Shown: in pieces, positions 52,266 through 64,000 of the stretch | How the letters are laid out: each line of letters opens with the position of its first letter | Position numbering within the stretch: the stretch's first letter is position 1 | DNA from: Cyanoderma ruficeps | Lineage: Eukaryota; Chordata; Aves; Passeriformes; Timaliidae | Length of the DNA stretch: 64,000 nucleotides | Assembly (NCBI GenBank): GCA_008694505.1 | Contig: VZDJ01000301.1 | Location: 6,711,274 to 6,775,273 of the forward strand | Direction of reading: 5' to 3' | The notes under the pieces: model-generated | What the model was told of the DNA's origin: nothing | Seen by the model: only the letters and a program-made list of their open reading frames with translations | Database searches by the model: none | Program-made: the position numbers and the translations under genes

Positions 52266-53754
52266 TCTCATTACTATTCCAATGGAATATATACCTTTAG
52301 TTTAGTTCCCTATTTTTCTCACCAAACTACAGCTTGAGGCAACCCTAAGGGTCTATTAGAACATTAGTAGGTACATGGACATAAAACCCTGCAATATTTG
52401 ATGGGGGAGAACACAGCCAGTGGTGACCTGCATTGCCACCCTGAATCCTCTGGGTTTCTCAAATGGCAGAACAAGAAATAATTACAGTGCTGGGTGCTAC
52501 CCATTAATTTTGCACAATCAGCCACTTTCAGTGCCATATCACCCTCCCAAACACTGAATCTCCAAGGTCCCAGATGGAAGATTCGCACAGAAATCACTCT
52601 AATGTTACTATTTTACACACAGGTATTTTTTGGATAGTCAGAATCAGGGAAATGGAGAAGTCCATTCTCTTCAAGACCCTACACCATGTATGCAGCAGGG
52701 AGATGCTTTTATATAAAAATTAGATTTAAAAAAAATTAAATCTTCACCAACAGCTCTTGGAGCTACAACTTAGGGCACTATTTTCACTCCCATTCAATAG
52801 ACTTTTCAGAGAAAACAGTGGTCTCAAATTTGTTCAAGAACCTCAAAGTTTGGCCCCAAATCAATGTGTACACAGACGACTTCACTTACAACTATGTTTG
52901 TATGCCAGATTTAATGTCAACAGCCTAACAGTGCGTTGGATTTCGGTTATAGGATTTATTAATTTTTATCTAATGAACAATTTCACAAAGCAATTTAGAT
53001 GATTACAAGTGTGAAATGTTTGCAATGAGGACCAGATTTTGCCAGCCTCGCTTGCCTGTAGTGCCACTTGCATCAAAAGTAATTGAAAACAATTGTACAC
53101 GAGGAACACCAAAACAAACAAGTCAAAAACAGTCTCCACGAGCAAAGGAAGCAGAGTGGGCATTTCAGCCAATCCTGAGCCATGTGTTGTCCCTTACAGG
53201 CAAGTAGAGTTGAACCGAGTGGATGGATGGATTTACGGGAACAAGAATGGCACGTTGACATGAGGATCACACCTTTGGGTAAGAGCTGCCAATGTGTTGA
53301 TTTGGCCTCAACAGATTGTCCCTATGACAAACTCCCCACTGATCACAGTAGGAACAGAATGAGGTCAAAGTTAGACATCCTAAAATCTCACCCTGTCCCT
53401 TCAAAAAATTTGAAAACTAAAACAAGGGAACATCTCTATAGTTACGTACCATAATGAACTGAACAGTGGATTATTTCTCAACATGATCATCTGCTGAGTA
53501 ATGTTTGTTGGGGTTTTTTTACCACTATTTTTGACAGTAGGATGTTGCTTTCTCCTTCTGATCTTGGAATTATACTGCAAAGCTGCCCATTTATAATTAA
53601 TTACATTTTTGAGATATTTTTTGCTTAGGTGGCTGGAATCTTCCCAGCACCGGTGCCCAAAAAACAATTACCAGCATCCTGTTCAGTTTGCTTCCAACTC
53701 TCCTTCACCCTCCACCCAGCAATAATTATATTTCTTCTCTGTGTTTCAGAAAAC
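52266..53754. other. non-coding, nothing recognised
   Basis: Short frames on both strands (60-90 codons) without protein character. No repeat is recognised. Confidence 0.5.
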
Positions 53755-54090
53755 AGAGAGTGTTTGCCATAAAATTAACTTGACGTGATTCAAAAGGAAA
53801 TGCAAAGCATTTTATAAGGAGTCAGAGAGAGCGAGCTGCAATTGTGAGCAGAGGATGGGGGAAGACTTGTGCTTTCAGCCAGGGGAAGCTTCATCACAAA
53901 TTAAGTTTTGTTTTCTTTACTTGCTGCAGCACAATGACAGCTTTGACAGACATATGGGTTGTTTAGAATCGTAAAGGCTTTTTAATTTAAAGTGCTTCAG
54001 GAATATATCTAGCTGCAGTATGTGACGTCGGCAATTTTTATTTAGCTGTATTCTGCTAAATGCAGTTTGTAATTGGAACACCTTTCAGCC
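53755..54090. promoter_or_regulatory. candidate conserved non-coding element
   Basis: A compact stretch with a CRE-like TGACGTCG (54023-54030), TTTTAATTTAAAG, TTTATTTAGC, CTGCTAAATGCAG and TTTGTAATTGG words, plus CAGCTGC-like and TGACAGC-type sites to the left. CTGCTAAATGCAG is nearly palindromic. The close packing of homeodomain, CRE and TALE-like words resembles deeply conserved enhancers, but this is judged by eye only. Confidence 0.3.
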
Positions 54091-57000
54091 CAGGCATAGG
54101 AAAATCTGTTTCACTCTCCTGCATGGCTGAGCTGCTCTTGCAGCAGGGTCCTAAGCCATGCATTCAAACACCACTTGTATTATTCTCACTTATTTTTATG
54201 GGAACTGGAAGATGCTTGAAGCTGTCACATCGCTGAGCGGACAACCAAAACCACAAGGTCTTTATGTCACTTGAGCCTTCTTTCAAAAAGAAAGAATGGA
54301 TGTGGCCACTCTGAGCAGTTGATTCTCAGGTTTTGTCTTTTGCAAGGGTGTGGTTTGAGGTCAGTTATGGTGCTGTAAGGTTCTTTAAAATATCATATTT
54401 TGTCATCAAGGAGCTGGTGATTGTACTTGCTACCCACATTACATCTTTTGCTTAATTTAAAAATGTATGGTTTTGGCTCTTTGCTTTTTTTAATGTCAGA
54501 TCTGTACGCTTTGAGACAGAACCTGGTTTCAATTACAGTGTACAAGACACAGAAAGAAAGCCATTTGCTTTGGTGGAATTCTACTACATGACACAAACAT
54601 GGCTGAGATGAGGCTGTGGCTGATGGTGGGACCTTCAAACCAAGTGGTGCTTTCTGCCTCCCGCATTAGTCACTGTCATAAAGATGTTTCAGCTCCAAAC
54701 CCTGTTAGTTCAGGATGCAGAAACCACCTCATGCTGCAAATGAGAGATGGGAAAACATGAGGCTTGTAAAGAGCTAAGTACTGATAACTAAACCAGAACA
54801 GAGCTTGGGTTTCCTCTGCCCAAGCCTTATGGGTTCTACCAGTAGGACATAACACACGCAAATGAAGTAATTCCCAAAGACAACCAACTGTCCAGGAAAA
54901 ATCTCAAGGTAGAAATGAGGCTGTGTTTTCCATAAACTTGGAAACACTCCAGCACAATCTTACAGACTAAGCACTGGCCCATCTTCTATCAGTGATTCAC
55001 ATCCACCTCTCAACCCTTGCAGCCTCAGTTTAATTACAGCTGTAGTAACTAATGACCCCAACCATCCTAAGCAACAATCCCTTATTACTGTGTTGAGTGG
55101 CAGGTCTTGTAAGATATCCTGGCACTGTTAGTGCTCAAAGAGTTTTTACATCCTCACCATGAACAGCTTTGATTTAAGAGCTCACGCAGTACATCCTCTA
55201 AAGGGTCAACCAGAAGTTTCTCCTCAAGCTATTGTGTTCTCTGGAAAAAATCCCTTTGAGAGCTGGTGCTACCTGGTGTAGGGTGAAGGAACACCTGCCT
55301 TATACAGACCTCAGCAACAAAGACTTTATTTTCACAGAATTAACACCACATTAGGAAGGAGGGACAAAAAGGACAGAATAGGCTCATCTATAAGAACATT
55401 GTCCATTGTCCAGCAGAGACAGATCAGATTAAAAAGGAAGTCTGGGAATGAAACAAAAGTTACACTCTGACTTTTCTTTGAAAATTTAAAAATATCTTCT
55501 GCCTGAACAATTCTCCTGGGTATCAGCTTCAGAAGTAACTTAAAGAAAATTCTCATGTCATTTGTGGTTGATGTAATGTAAGACTCCTTTCTTACCGTCT
55601 TTCAGTGAGATACAGGGGAAAAAACTGGACTCCCACTCACAGACAGTTTTTTTTTTTCCTCTTTGCACACTTGTCAAAGAATATGTCTTTTCCTCTTCAA
55701 ATAGCAAGAGCCTATTCACAGAAATTCTGTGAACAGAGCCTCCATTTCTCCTTCACTGGAACATGAGCAATGTCAGGAGGGTTTGAAAAGACATTAATAA
55801 GTAGTTATAAACAGTAAGTTTGGATAAACACAGTCAAATCATGAATATTAATTCTGTAAGAATTGCAGGGGCTCACACATCACTAGGTATTTTTCCAGCA
55901 CTTGATTATTTTATTTTCTCCCACATTAAGAAAACAACATAGATTGGCCTTGTAATTCTGGGTTTTAATTGAGCCTGCATTCAAAGGCAAAAGACCAGAT
56001 GATCCTGGCAAGCTTCTGCAGTGCCTCTGAGCTCATTCCTTCCCAGGATTGTGCTGCAGATTATTTTATTTTTTAAAAACTTATGATAAAATACACGACA
56101 AGTACTTCTGCCAGGGCATGGTTCACATTTTTCTCCTTAAGAAACCTTTATATACATCTGAGCTCTGCTAACTCAGAAAGATAGCCTGCTGTTTTCACTC
56201 AGCCAAAAATTGCCGAACGTCAGAGATACAGCGGGAAGAACATTTTGCTGCTTCTGTCACTCCCAACAAAATCTCTAACATTTTGTTTTATTTAATGGCC
56301 TCACTTTTCATAAGATGATTCAAACCCCTATAGGGGACCTACATTAGTCTGCTGACATTTTTCTGCTGGTATAATTATTATGTCCTTCTACAGCCTGCTT
56401 TTCATCTGCACAGAATTTCTCCCTGGCACAGAAGAGTTTAGTTAAAGACCTCAAAGTAGAGAACTGGAGAAGGCAGAATAGCTCTTCAGGATAAGGTAAA
56501 GGGGAGGGCAATTTACTTGGTATAACTGTGCATGTGCTGGGATGCCTGGCAGGAAATAGCAGATGGACACAATGAACTGAGAAGAATATTCCTACACTAA
56601 AAAAAAAGTATTGAGGGTGATGGGAAATGCATGTTTACCTCTCCCTTACACTCCACCAGGCAAAACATGTTGCATGTTTCAGCCACTTGGCAGGAATGGG
56701 AATTTCTGACACAGAACACACTGTAATAGACATAAATATAGATATAGATCACTCCATTCTCATAAATCACAACAATTTGGTTACTCTGTGCAAAGGCCAA
56801 TACTTGCAGTTTTGTATGCAAAACAAAGAAGGTTTTTTGAGGAAGCAATAGACCCCACTGGAGTCTAAGAGTCTAATATAATTCTAGTATATAGAGGTAC
56901 TGCTAAATACTAGAGTCTGAGCTGTGGTGTTTCTAAGGACAATCACATCTTGACTCAGCTGTACTTTTAAGCTGAAGTTACAGCTGGCCCCTCAGACATG

Positions 57001-57957
57001 TCTTGTTGCTAAGCAGGTGCAGATCTGAAATCAGAATAGAGCACTTGGAATATAAAGAAAGCAAATCCGCCTCCTCAGATTTAAAGACAATATTGCCTTG
57101 GTAACAGGTAACACATGTGAAGTACGTGGTTAATTGCGGCTTCCAGTTATAACAGCGACAAAACAGAAATGAAAATGAGAAGCACTGTAGCAAAATATAG
57201 ACAGCCCTTAATAGTCAGGTAGCTTAAAACACTCTCATATACACCACGAAGCAATTGAAGAGACAACTGTGCGGGTCAGATGGAAACAATGAACAGAAGT
57301 CTGGAAAACTTGGTTAAGCAGAGTGCTCTCAATAGGACAAGAAAGGACTCAGAGAGCTCATGCCCTGCTCACTGGTGAGTGAGGAGTAAGGGGATGAGAA
57401 GATGGAGTTATCTGAAGCTGTTTTAAGGGAAGAGTGCAACTGCATCCACAGTTTTGAAATTCCCCACTGCCATTATGTACAAAGCTGACACAAAGCTGAA
57501 ATGGACACGGATACTGTCACCGAACACCTTTTGTCCTTCCTTCCCCACCAAGTGGCTCTGACCTCGCCTGCCCCTTTTAGAAAAAGCATGAGATGTGAGC
57601 ACATTATGGAGCTGGGAGGCCTGAAACAGAGTCCTTTTAGCACAATAAGCAACCACTTTGACAGCAAGAAATGGAATATGAAAACAATCACATAAATAGC
57701 AGCAGATGAAACAGACCCGGTTTACACAGTGGAACACGCAGCTCACTAAAACTAAAGGTTGAAGAAGAGGCCAGTGAGTGTTAAAAGCATGTTAAAATCT
57801 GAATAATACTGCAATAAAAGCATTTGAAAATCTAAAAGCATGTATAACCTAAAGAAAGGAGGAATATCTGTCTCTACTGGTCACATTGATGGATATTAGG
57901 TTCCCATTATATTCATAGCAGACAGATTTCTGACTCTCAATTAACAAATAAGTAACT
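54091..57957. other. AT-rich non-coding stretch
   Basis: No gene or clear mobile element. Frames reach 107 codons (minus, 57.42-57.75 kb), with Cys/Phe/Val-rich translations of the chance type. A short (ATAGAT)-like run lies near 56731-56750. Confidence 0.55.
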
Positions 57958-57995
57958 TTTCAAAGCTTCCTCTGATTGAAGAGGAAGCTTTGAAA
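57958..57995. repeat. perfect 16-bp hairpin with 6-base loop
   Basis: TTTCAAAGCTTCCTCT (57958-57973), loop GATTGA, then the exact reverse complement (57980-57995). Each arm contains a HindIII-type AAGCTT. The pairing stops abruptly on both sides. A perfect stem without decay suggests recent origin, such as a templated fold-back during repair, or a functional structure. Confidence 0.9.
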
Positions 57996-58916
57996 TAGAA
58001 AATACTTCCATTTATGATACACAATGTCTATCCCAAACCAGACAAGGCGGATTAATCTTTTTAAGAAGCATCTCATTACAGAGAATGATGCACTTCCCTG
58101 TTTAGGGATGTTTGGTTTTGGATATTGAGCTGACATTTGGGAGCAGTGGCACACAGCTATGGACTGAAGGGATTTTCTTGTATGTAAAGGACATACAGCA
58201 CCAGTCACTTGACACATGTCCACAGCTAAGGGCTCTAACCCAGCTCGGGGGAAGACCACTAAGGTCAAAGAAAACCAGGCTTGCAAAGTCAAGCTGCTTT
58301 TGTTCTGATATATTCAATTACACGCCTTAATTCTTGGAGATTTTGACTCAGTGCTTTTGTTACTCTCCTAAAGGGATGATGAATACTTGCCAGAGCCTCA
58401 GAAATCTGCCCAGGATTCTTTTTTTTTTTTTTTTTTTNTTTTTTTTGCAGAGGTCTCTGGTAGCCTGTGATAGAAGGCATAACCCGTAATTCTGGGGTTA
58501 GGCTAAAGTTGATCTAGTAGCCTACAGATGAAAGAGGATCAATTTACCCACTCACACATCTTTTAAGACAGCCAGCAGGTTTTGGATGTTTCCAGAGCCA
58601 CACTGATAAAATATCAGCCATACTCTCTTACTCTGAACTATTTATATAACTCTACAGCAGAGCTTTTCAGTAGATGCAGAAATCTAGTTATTGATCACTT
58701 GTAATGCTTAATTCAATTCGGAGAGGAAATGGCCTACATTTCATGGATACATTTCATTAAAAGACTATTTACTCATTTTGCATTTTGTAAATGCTTTAGC
58801 AGAGAGATATCACTGCCAGCTCACAGGATAGTATGATGAATTGGAAGATCTGTTACAAGTCTCTAACAAAATGTGAGGAAAATTATGTTAGTACACTTGA
58901 TCTCCTAAAGTAATTA
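57996..58916. other. non-coding with poly(T) assembly join
   Basis: No gene is recognised. The translations of the 110-, 72- and 71-codon frames near 58.0-58.33 kb overlap on both strands and look like chance. The poly(T) run with N is listed separately. Confidence 0.55.
58419..58446 (+). repeat. poly(T) tract with a single N
   Basis: T19 (58419-58437), N (58438), T8 (58439-58446). The length is unresolved. It could be an A-tail of a minus-strand retroposed sequence, but no such sequence is recognisable to the right. Confidence 0.9.
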
Positions 58917-60190
58917 ATAGAATCACAGAAAAATGGGGTGAAATGGACCCAGAATCTCCTTCTGTGTATCTCCTTGCCTTAAGGAAGGCTCGAATAAACT
59001 TTTATTGAATCAGATAAATATTTGTCTAATTAAAGATCTCTAATGACACTTTACAGACCAACTCAGAAAAATCTGCATCATTAGCAGTTTGCAGATAATT
59101 TTTTTATTATTTAGTCTGAATCTTTTTTTGCTGCAGTTGATGCTCCTTGCAGACTGCCCTATCACCTAGAATACAGAAAACAGCTTAGACCTTTCTTTCC
59201 TACAAGATCCAAGTTTTCAGAAACTATGGATTCCTTCATCAACCTTCCCTGCCTCCATCCTCTGAGCTCTGGTTTGTGCCAATCAGTCAGTCATTATACA
59301 CCTTGTTCTTAAAGGCTCTGATCCCTCCTGCTGCTGCTCTGGATCCTGCTCCAAGTGCAGTACCCAAAATTAAAAGTAGATATCGAGCCAAGCTTTGACC
59401 AGGGCAATGACTTGTACCTGTAAGAGTTAACTGTAAATCTTACACACCAAAGCCTTGGCTTGCTCAGTTTATGACCCAACATAACTCCTGCCTCTGTCTT
59501 TGGAGAGGAGTTGTGCCCCATTTTGAACTGCACTTTTGCTGAGGTCTCTGAGTGCATTAATACAGCCGGTCTTGGACTCCATTAAGCACAGCTCCAGCAT
59601 TTCCCTGCCTGCCTTTGTGAGAATGCCATGAAAACAGGCTGGCCTCAGCAAAGCCCTGTCAGTCTCTAACACCTCCAGCTTCTTACCTGTCCACAAAAGA
59701 AGCTGCTCGGTTGTAAAAGAAAATTAGACTCATTTGATGTGATGTGCTCTCAATAAACCCACACCAGCAGTTATGTATTTCTCTGCAGTGTTAGAGTTAC
59801 TTCAGAGTGGTTCAATTATTTCTTTCCCCTTTTTTTTTTTTTTTTCAGTTGAGGCTGAGCTGCATCATTTCTGAAAACAGACACTGCATTTGGTTTTTTG
59901 TCTGTTTTCTAGTCTGTTTTCATCCACCTTCTGCTAGCTTGTTAGACCTGATGGCTAATGGCTCCGCATCTCTAGGCCATTTGTCTGCTGTCCTTGAGAG
60001 AAGTCAAACAGCTCCATCTGATCCAAGAAGTTCTAATATCTTTAATCTATTAAACTCCTTTTTGCCTGTCCCCCTCCGTCTTTTTCCCAAGATTGCATCT
60101 GCCAAATGATGGAGTTCAAAGTAACACTCTCTTTTTTTGCCTGACCTTTCCAAATAAGATTTATCTCTTTTCTATCAATATTCCAGCGTA
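58917..60190 (-). mobile_element. ancient, internally deleted CR1-type LINE
   Basis: The left end (AGAATCACAGAAAAATGGGG) is a decayed CR1 3' end. On the minus strand the translation shows heavily mutated CR1 ORF2 landmarks in order from the right: about 59840-59870, matching the region before the reverse-transcriptase core; 59597-59630, reading HGILTKAGRE where CR1-type enzymes have HDILISKLGK; then 59309-59557, containing AGVMLGHKL (family LGVLVDHKL type) and FGYCTWS (family LEYCVQFW type). The stretch between the HDIL-like and LGV-like parts is several hundred bases shorter than in the family, so an internal deletion is likely. Frames are full of stops and shifts. A T run at 59829-59846 may be a later expansion. 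It is much older than the two other CR1 copies. The right boundary is approximate. Confidence 0.8.
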
Positions 60191-61030
60191 TTTCATCAAG
60201 GATCTCCTACAGTAAGTCAAATACTTGGTAGATATTAAAAATTCTGGGGATGAATCTCATGCAGGCCGCTAAATCAGATATTTGGGCACTAACACAGGGC
60301 ATGCTCGAGCAGATGTGGGATGGAAAGGGAGAAGCTGAAAAGTTTGGAAATTAAAGAAAAAATTGCATCTTTAACTACAGCCAAGAAGCAAACCTGTATG
60401 AAGTTTCTGACACAACTGGGCACCAGACAATGGAGCCTTCACGGACACACTGTAACATCCAGTTAATGCCACACGGTTGTTCAGACTTCTGACCTTGCTT
60501 GAGTTTTCTGGGCAAGCCCTCTTTCAAACTCTGCACTGAAGATTTTTGAAATTATTTATGATGAATAACCGCCTATTTAATAGCTTTAGTACAGAGATTG
60601 TTAGTGAAAATAAATTTGCTTTTAAGTTCTAGCCTTCATTCACAAAAGCAATAATAAATATTTTATTCATGCACCTATGTTTTTAAGCTTAGCCTGAAGA
60701 TAATAATGCTTAAGATCCTGACCTGCAGTTCACAGATTCACACAGGATTAAGGTCCTTTTGTTGCCACACACGCCTTCTATATTTTATGGCTTTTCCTAT
60801 TTTAATAGTGTAGCTGTATAAAGTGCCTTGGGACTTTGTAGAAAAATTCTATCAACATTCATGCTATTAAAAGCATTATGAGTTACTGTAAAATTTATTT
60901 ACATTGCTATTACCTCTCTTTAAAAGTTTAAATTAATCACATTCCCAGGTTCAGAGTGAGTGGGGCATCAGATCTAGAAAGTTGTGACAGACCAAGCAGA
61001 AGGCTATGGCAGCCACAGCTGAGGAACTGA
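60191..61030. other. AT-rich spacer between two CR1 copies
   Basis: No gene or distinct repeat is visible. Part of its left end may be further decayed CR1. Confidence 0.45.
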
Positions 61031-61305
61031 TAAAATAGAACAGGGTGAGTTGGAAGGGACCATTTCAAAGTCATCCAGTCCCACCCCCTGCCATGAGCAG
61101 GGATACCTTCCACCATCCCAGGTCGCTCTAAACCCTGTCCAACCTGGCCTTGGACATTTCCAGGGATGCAGCAGCCCCAGCCTCTCTGGGAAACCTGTTC
61201 TGGTGTTTCACCATTGTAAAAAAAATTTCTTTTTACCTAATCTGAAATGATACTCCTTCAATTTAAAGTAATTCCTGTTGTCCTATAGTGAGACACTCTT
61301 TTCCC
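61031..61305 (-). mobile_element. CR1 LINE 3' fragment
   Basis: Starts with AATAGAACAGGGTGAGTTGG and continues with the diagnostic reverse-complement CR1 3' sequence: GGAAGGGACC, CCACCCCCTGCCATGAGCAG, AACCTGGCCTTGGACA, CTCTGGGAAACCTGTTC and TTGTCCTATAG. It is 5'-truncated near 61305. It is better preserved than the 58.9-60.2 kb copy and carries no useful coding capacity; the 66-codon plus frame here is a by-product. Confidence 0.93.
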
Positions 61306-64000
61306 CTCCTCTTTTCTTAAAGGGAGAACAGCAAGTGACAGATCCCAGACTTCAGAGAGAAGTGCTCATGGGTCCATGCAGGGACATGCTCATTACCTTT
61401 GTCCCTTTTGTATATCCTATATTCCAAAATATTATGGTATGTAAAGTTTCCTAAAAATCTACTACCATCTACACATTCTGGTTTTGCTGCAATTGGGTTT
61501 CTGGGAAAAAAAAAAGTCAAGGGATTTTATGCTAAATATATTACTGCCATCAAGCTGGTGTATGATGGAAAACATCCCCCTTCAAAAAACTCACCAGCAT
61601 AACAGGAACCAGCATGACCTTCCCCAGCAAATGACTCTGCACATTACAGGGAGGTCCCAAAAATCTTTGCTTATTTTCCCTCTGGCCTTACAGAGAGGGA
61701 AACCTAGCTGAAAACTTCTTTCAGACTTTATATGGATGGTGTCATAGCAGCTATGAGGAAGGAAGATTTTGTGAAGAAAAATAAACTTGCAAGATTGGAG
61801 GTCATGTCCTGACAAATGTGTAGGGAGGGGAACTGCCTACAGTTCATGAAACATCGGCACACGTATATCAAAGAGGAAGTTAATTCCATAAATACATTCT
61901 AAAGTCACTGCATCCGAACACTTAATTTACTTCTGTGCTCAGCCACAATTTATTTATAATCTTTATAAATATGAGGCATTGGGGAAAGCAGGTCAACATA
62001 AATTATTATTCAATCTATAACCACATCAAAAAGTAGATTAACATAGATTCTTCGCTTTAGGTGAACTTTTACATAAGTTACCTCAGCAATTCGATAGCCA
62101 TGTATTTGTGGGCTATCAACTGTTTTCCCTGATTTTTTTTTTTTTATTTTTAAAAAGAAATGGTAATTGACAGGAGCTTAACAGAGGAAAGCGTCTCCTT
62201 TATAACAGAAGTACAAGCAAGGGGGGGTGGAGTCATTAAAGCCAACTTTAATTAGTTCGCTATCTAGAATCAAAGAAATAAAGCATAGCCTACAATCCAT
62301 GGCTGTTTCAGTTACAGTAGCAAAGCTGAACTTTTCCATTTGGAAAGGCAATTGTGATATGGTCACTTGCAAGATTTAAAGTCCATTCTCTGCCAAAAAG
62401 CCCAATGTTCCTTCCACTGAAGCCAAAGGCAAAACTAAAAAAAGCTGCCATTGTTTCTATATGGTCTCTTTATCCATGGCACCAGAGATGAAAGAAACAA
62501 GAAAAACACCCCACCTTTCCAATATTTGGTGCTATGACATATTTTTAAACACTAAACATTACCCAGCCATTTTCAGTTGCTGCATTTCTAAGGCTCAATC
62601 TTTATTCTGTACATGAAATAATCTCACCTTAAAACCTACATCAGAAACAGCCTCCACTGACACACTGTTCCCGAGGCTTTTGTTCAGGAGGGAGAGCAGA
62701 TGCTGCTAACCACCAACCCAAACTGATTAATACACAGTCGCCCCTGATCTGAGCATGCAACTCTCGCTCCGTGTTTCACAGCAAAAGACAAAGTTGAAAC
62801 CATGTCAGGAAGATGTTTTCATTATGTCAGCTCCTGCAGTAATGTGTTTTTCTGGCCAGCAGAAGCCAAGGGAGATAACTTCTTTTCAGGGATACTAGAC
62901 AAGCATGTGAAATTACCTCTTCATTGGTGAAGCCTTCTCTTTGCATGTGTTTGGCCAATTTTCCTGCCTTTTAAATAATCTGCAATTGGAGATAAAGGTC
63001 AACAAATTTCCAAATCCTATGTCTGTTTGTCTCCAACACATTCAGTTTATAACTGTGCAAGGGGTTTCATATGCCCAAAACCCTTGCCTGCTGTTTTCAA
63101 CCATTTCATTCAGGATAATAAAAGTTTTTACTTCTTCCTATAAACCTTGTCTGTAAAGAAATATTGGAAGATGAGAGTCAGAACTTTGACTTGCCATCCT
63201 TCCTTCCGCAGATGATTTATATTCAGGGAGTTCATACATTTTTAATAATATAGTTCAAATGTTAGTCTGAAAGCAGAATAGGATTTTCCCTTTCCCTTAA
63301 GTTTTTTCCCTTATATATTTTGTCTAGTTTTCAGGAGACAGGAGTTTGCAAAGAAATTTGAAATCTTCTTGCATTGAATTGTCTGTGAAAAATCATCCCT
63401 GGAGTCCATTCCACAAACCCCTTACACCCAGGATCTTTCCCAAATCGGGAAGGATGAAGTTTATTTTTATACTAATGAGCGGCTAATCCTCAAAGAAGGA
63501 AGATATGGTCTGGATGGATTTCCTGAAGTCATGAATTATATTTCAGCAGCTTGATATGAAAATTCCAGATATGTCTCCAAGCACTAGTTTTCTTGAGGGA
63601 ATAAAGACTAGAAAGTCCCACTGAAACACAACTCTCTTGACCTTCTGTTCTTGGTTTTAAACTTCTGTATGCAAAAGGTACAAAATACAAAAAGAACCAT
63701 AAGCTTCTCACAAAGGCATGGACAATGAGGAAAAAAAATCTAGTACTGAAGCAGAAATCCAGTCTCTACAGCCACTGCAATGTTCAGTGGGATCGTGCTG
63801 CTCTTGAGAAAACCATTTCATGAGGAACTGTGAAATTTTCTAAGACACAAAAGTATATCATAAGATGTCCATCTTTTGCTGCTGCTGAAAGAGGCACTTC
63901 ACTTCCCCAACATCAAAAGATTGTTTCACAATCAATTCCCATTTCTCCATCTTTTCCTCCTTTTTGTCACCAACGAAGCCCAGCTATCATATTTTCAGAG
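61306..64000. other. AT-rich non-coding stretch to window end
   Basis: No gene, RNA gene or clear repeat is recognised. Short homopolymers occur near 61505, 62137 and 63731. Frames do not exceed 75 codons. Confidence 0.55.

Noticed and set aside
1..64000. CRISPR arrays, operons, toxin or defence systems, plasmid or phage features
   Set aside because: No regularly spaced repeats, no ribosome-binding sites before adjacent frames and no bacterial gene density; the sequence is vertebrate nuclear DNA.

Overview
The window looks like a largely non-coding stretch of a bird nuclear genome (inference). The recognisable interspersed repeats are CR1-type LINE copies, and they are sparse: three in 64 kb. 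The background is AT-rich, one compact CpG island stands out, and no operons, closely packed genes or mitochondrial genes are visible. No complete protein-coding gene can be supported. Nearly all open frames are short, lie on both strands in the same places, and look like chance.

Layout. From 1 to about 44.7 kb the sequence is gene-desert or long-intron DNA. It contains GC-richer patches near 7.3-8.0, 12.0-13.2, 16.9-17.5, 19.2-19.5 and 42.1-42.4 kb, a possible degraded LTR-like segment (13.2-13.7 kb, weak), a 5'-truncated CR1 (20.09-20.51 kb) and a compact double hairpin beside it (20.73-20.80 kb). From 44.7 to 46.8 kb is the most organised part. A homeodomain-site-rich block is followed by a first CpG cluster with a G-quadruplex motif, a run of long A/T homopolymers including a perfect T11A11 palindrome, a dense CpG island (46.24-46.64 kb) and a second homeodomain-site block. 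This reads as the promoter and flanking regulatory DNA of a gene or long non-coding RNA, but neither direction nor identity can be read.

At 48.6-48.84 kb the minus strand carries the only stretch that reads like genuine protein. It is an open segment preceded by possible splice acceptors, ends in a stop codon and is followed by a possible poly(A) signal, so it could be the last coding exon of a minus-strand gene entering from the right. I do not recognise the protein.

From 49 to 64 kb the sequence is again mostly non-coding. It holds a possible conserved element (53.76-54.09 kb), a perfect 16-bp hairpin (57.96 kb), a very old internally deleted CR1 (58.92-60.19 kb) and a younger CR1 fragment (61.03-61.31 kb). 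All three CR1 copies are on the minus strand. The assembly has four N positions or runs: three are in simple sequence, and one separates two nearly identical 31-bp copies, which looks like an unmerged contig overlap.

I found no CRISPR array, rRNA, convincing tRNA, intact transposon or new enzymatic system. The best leads are the unidentified terminal exon, the CpG-island complex and the two hairpins.
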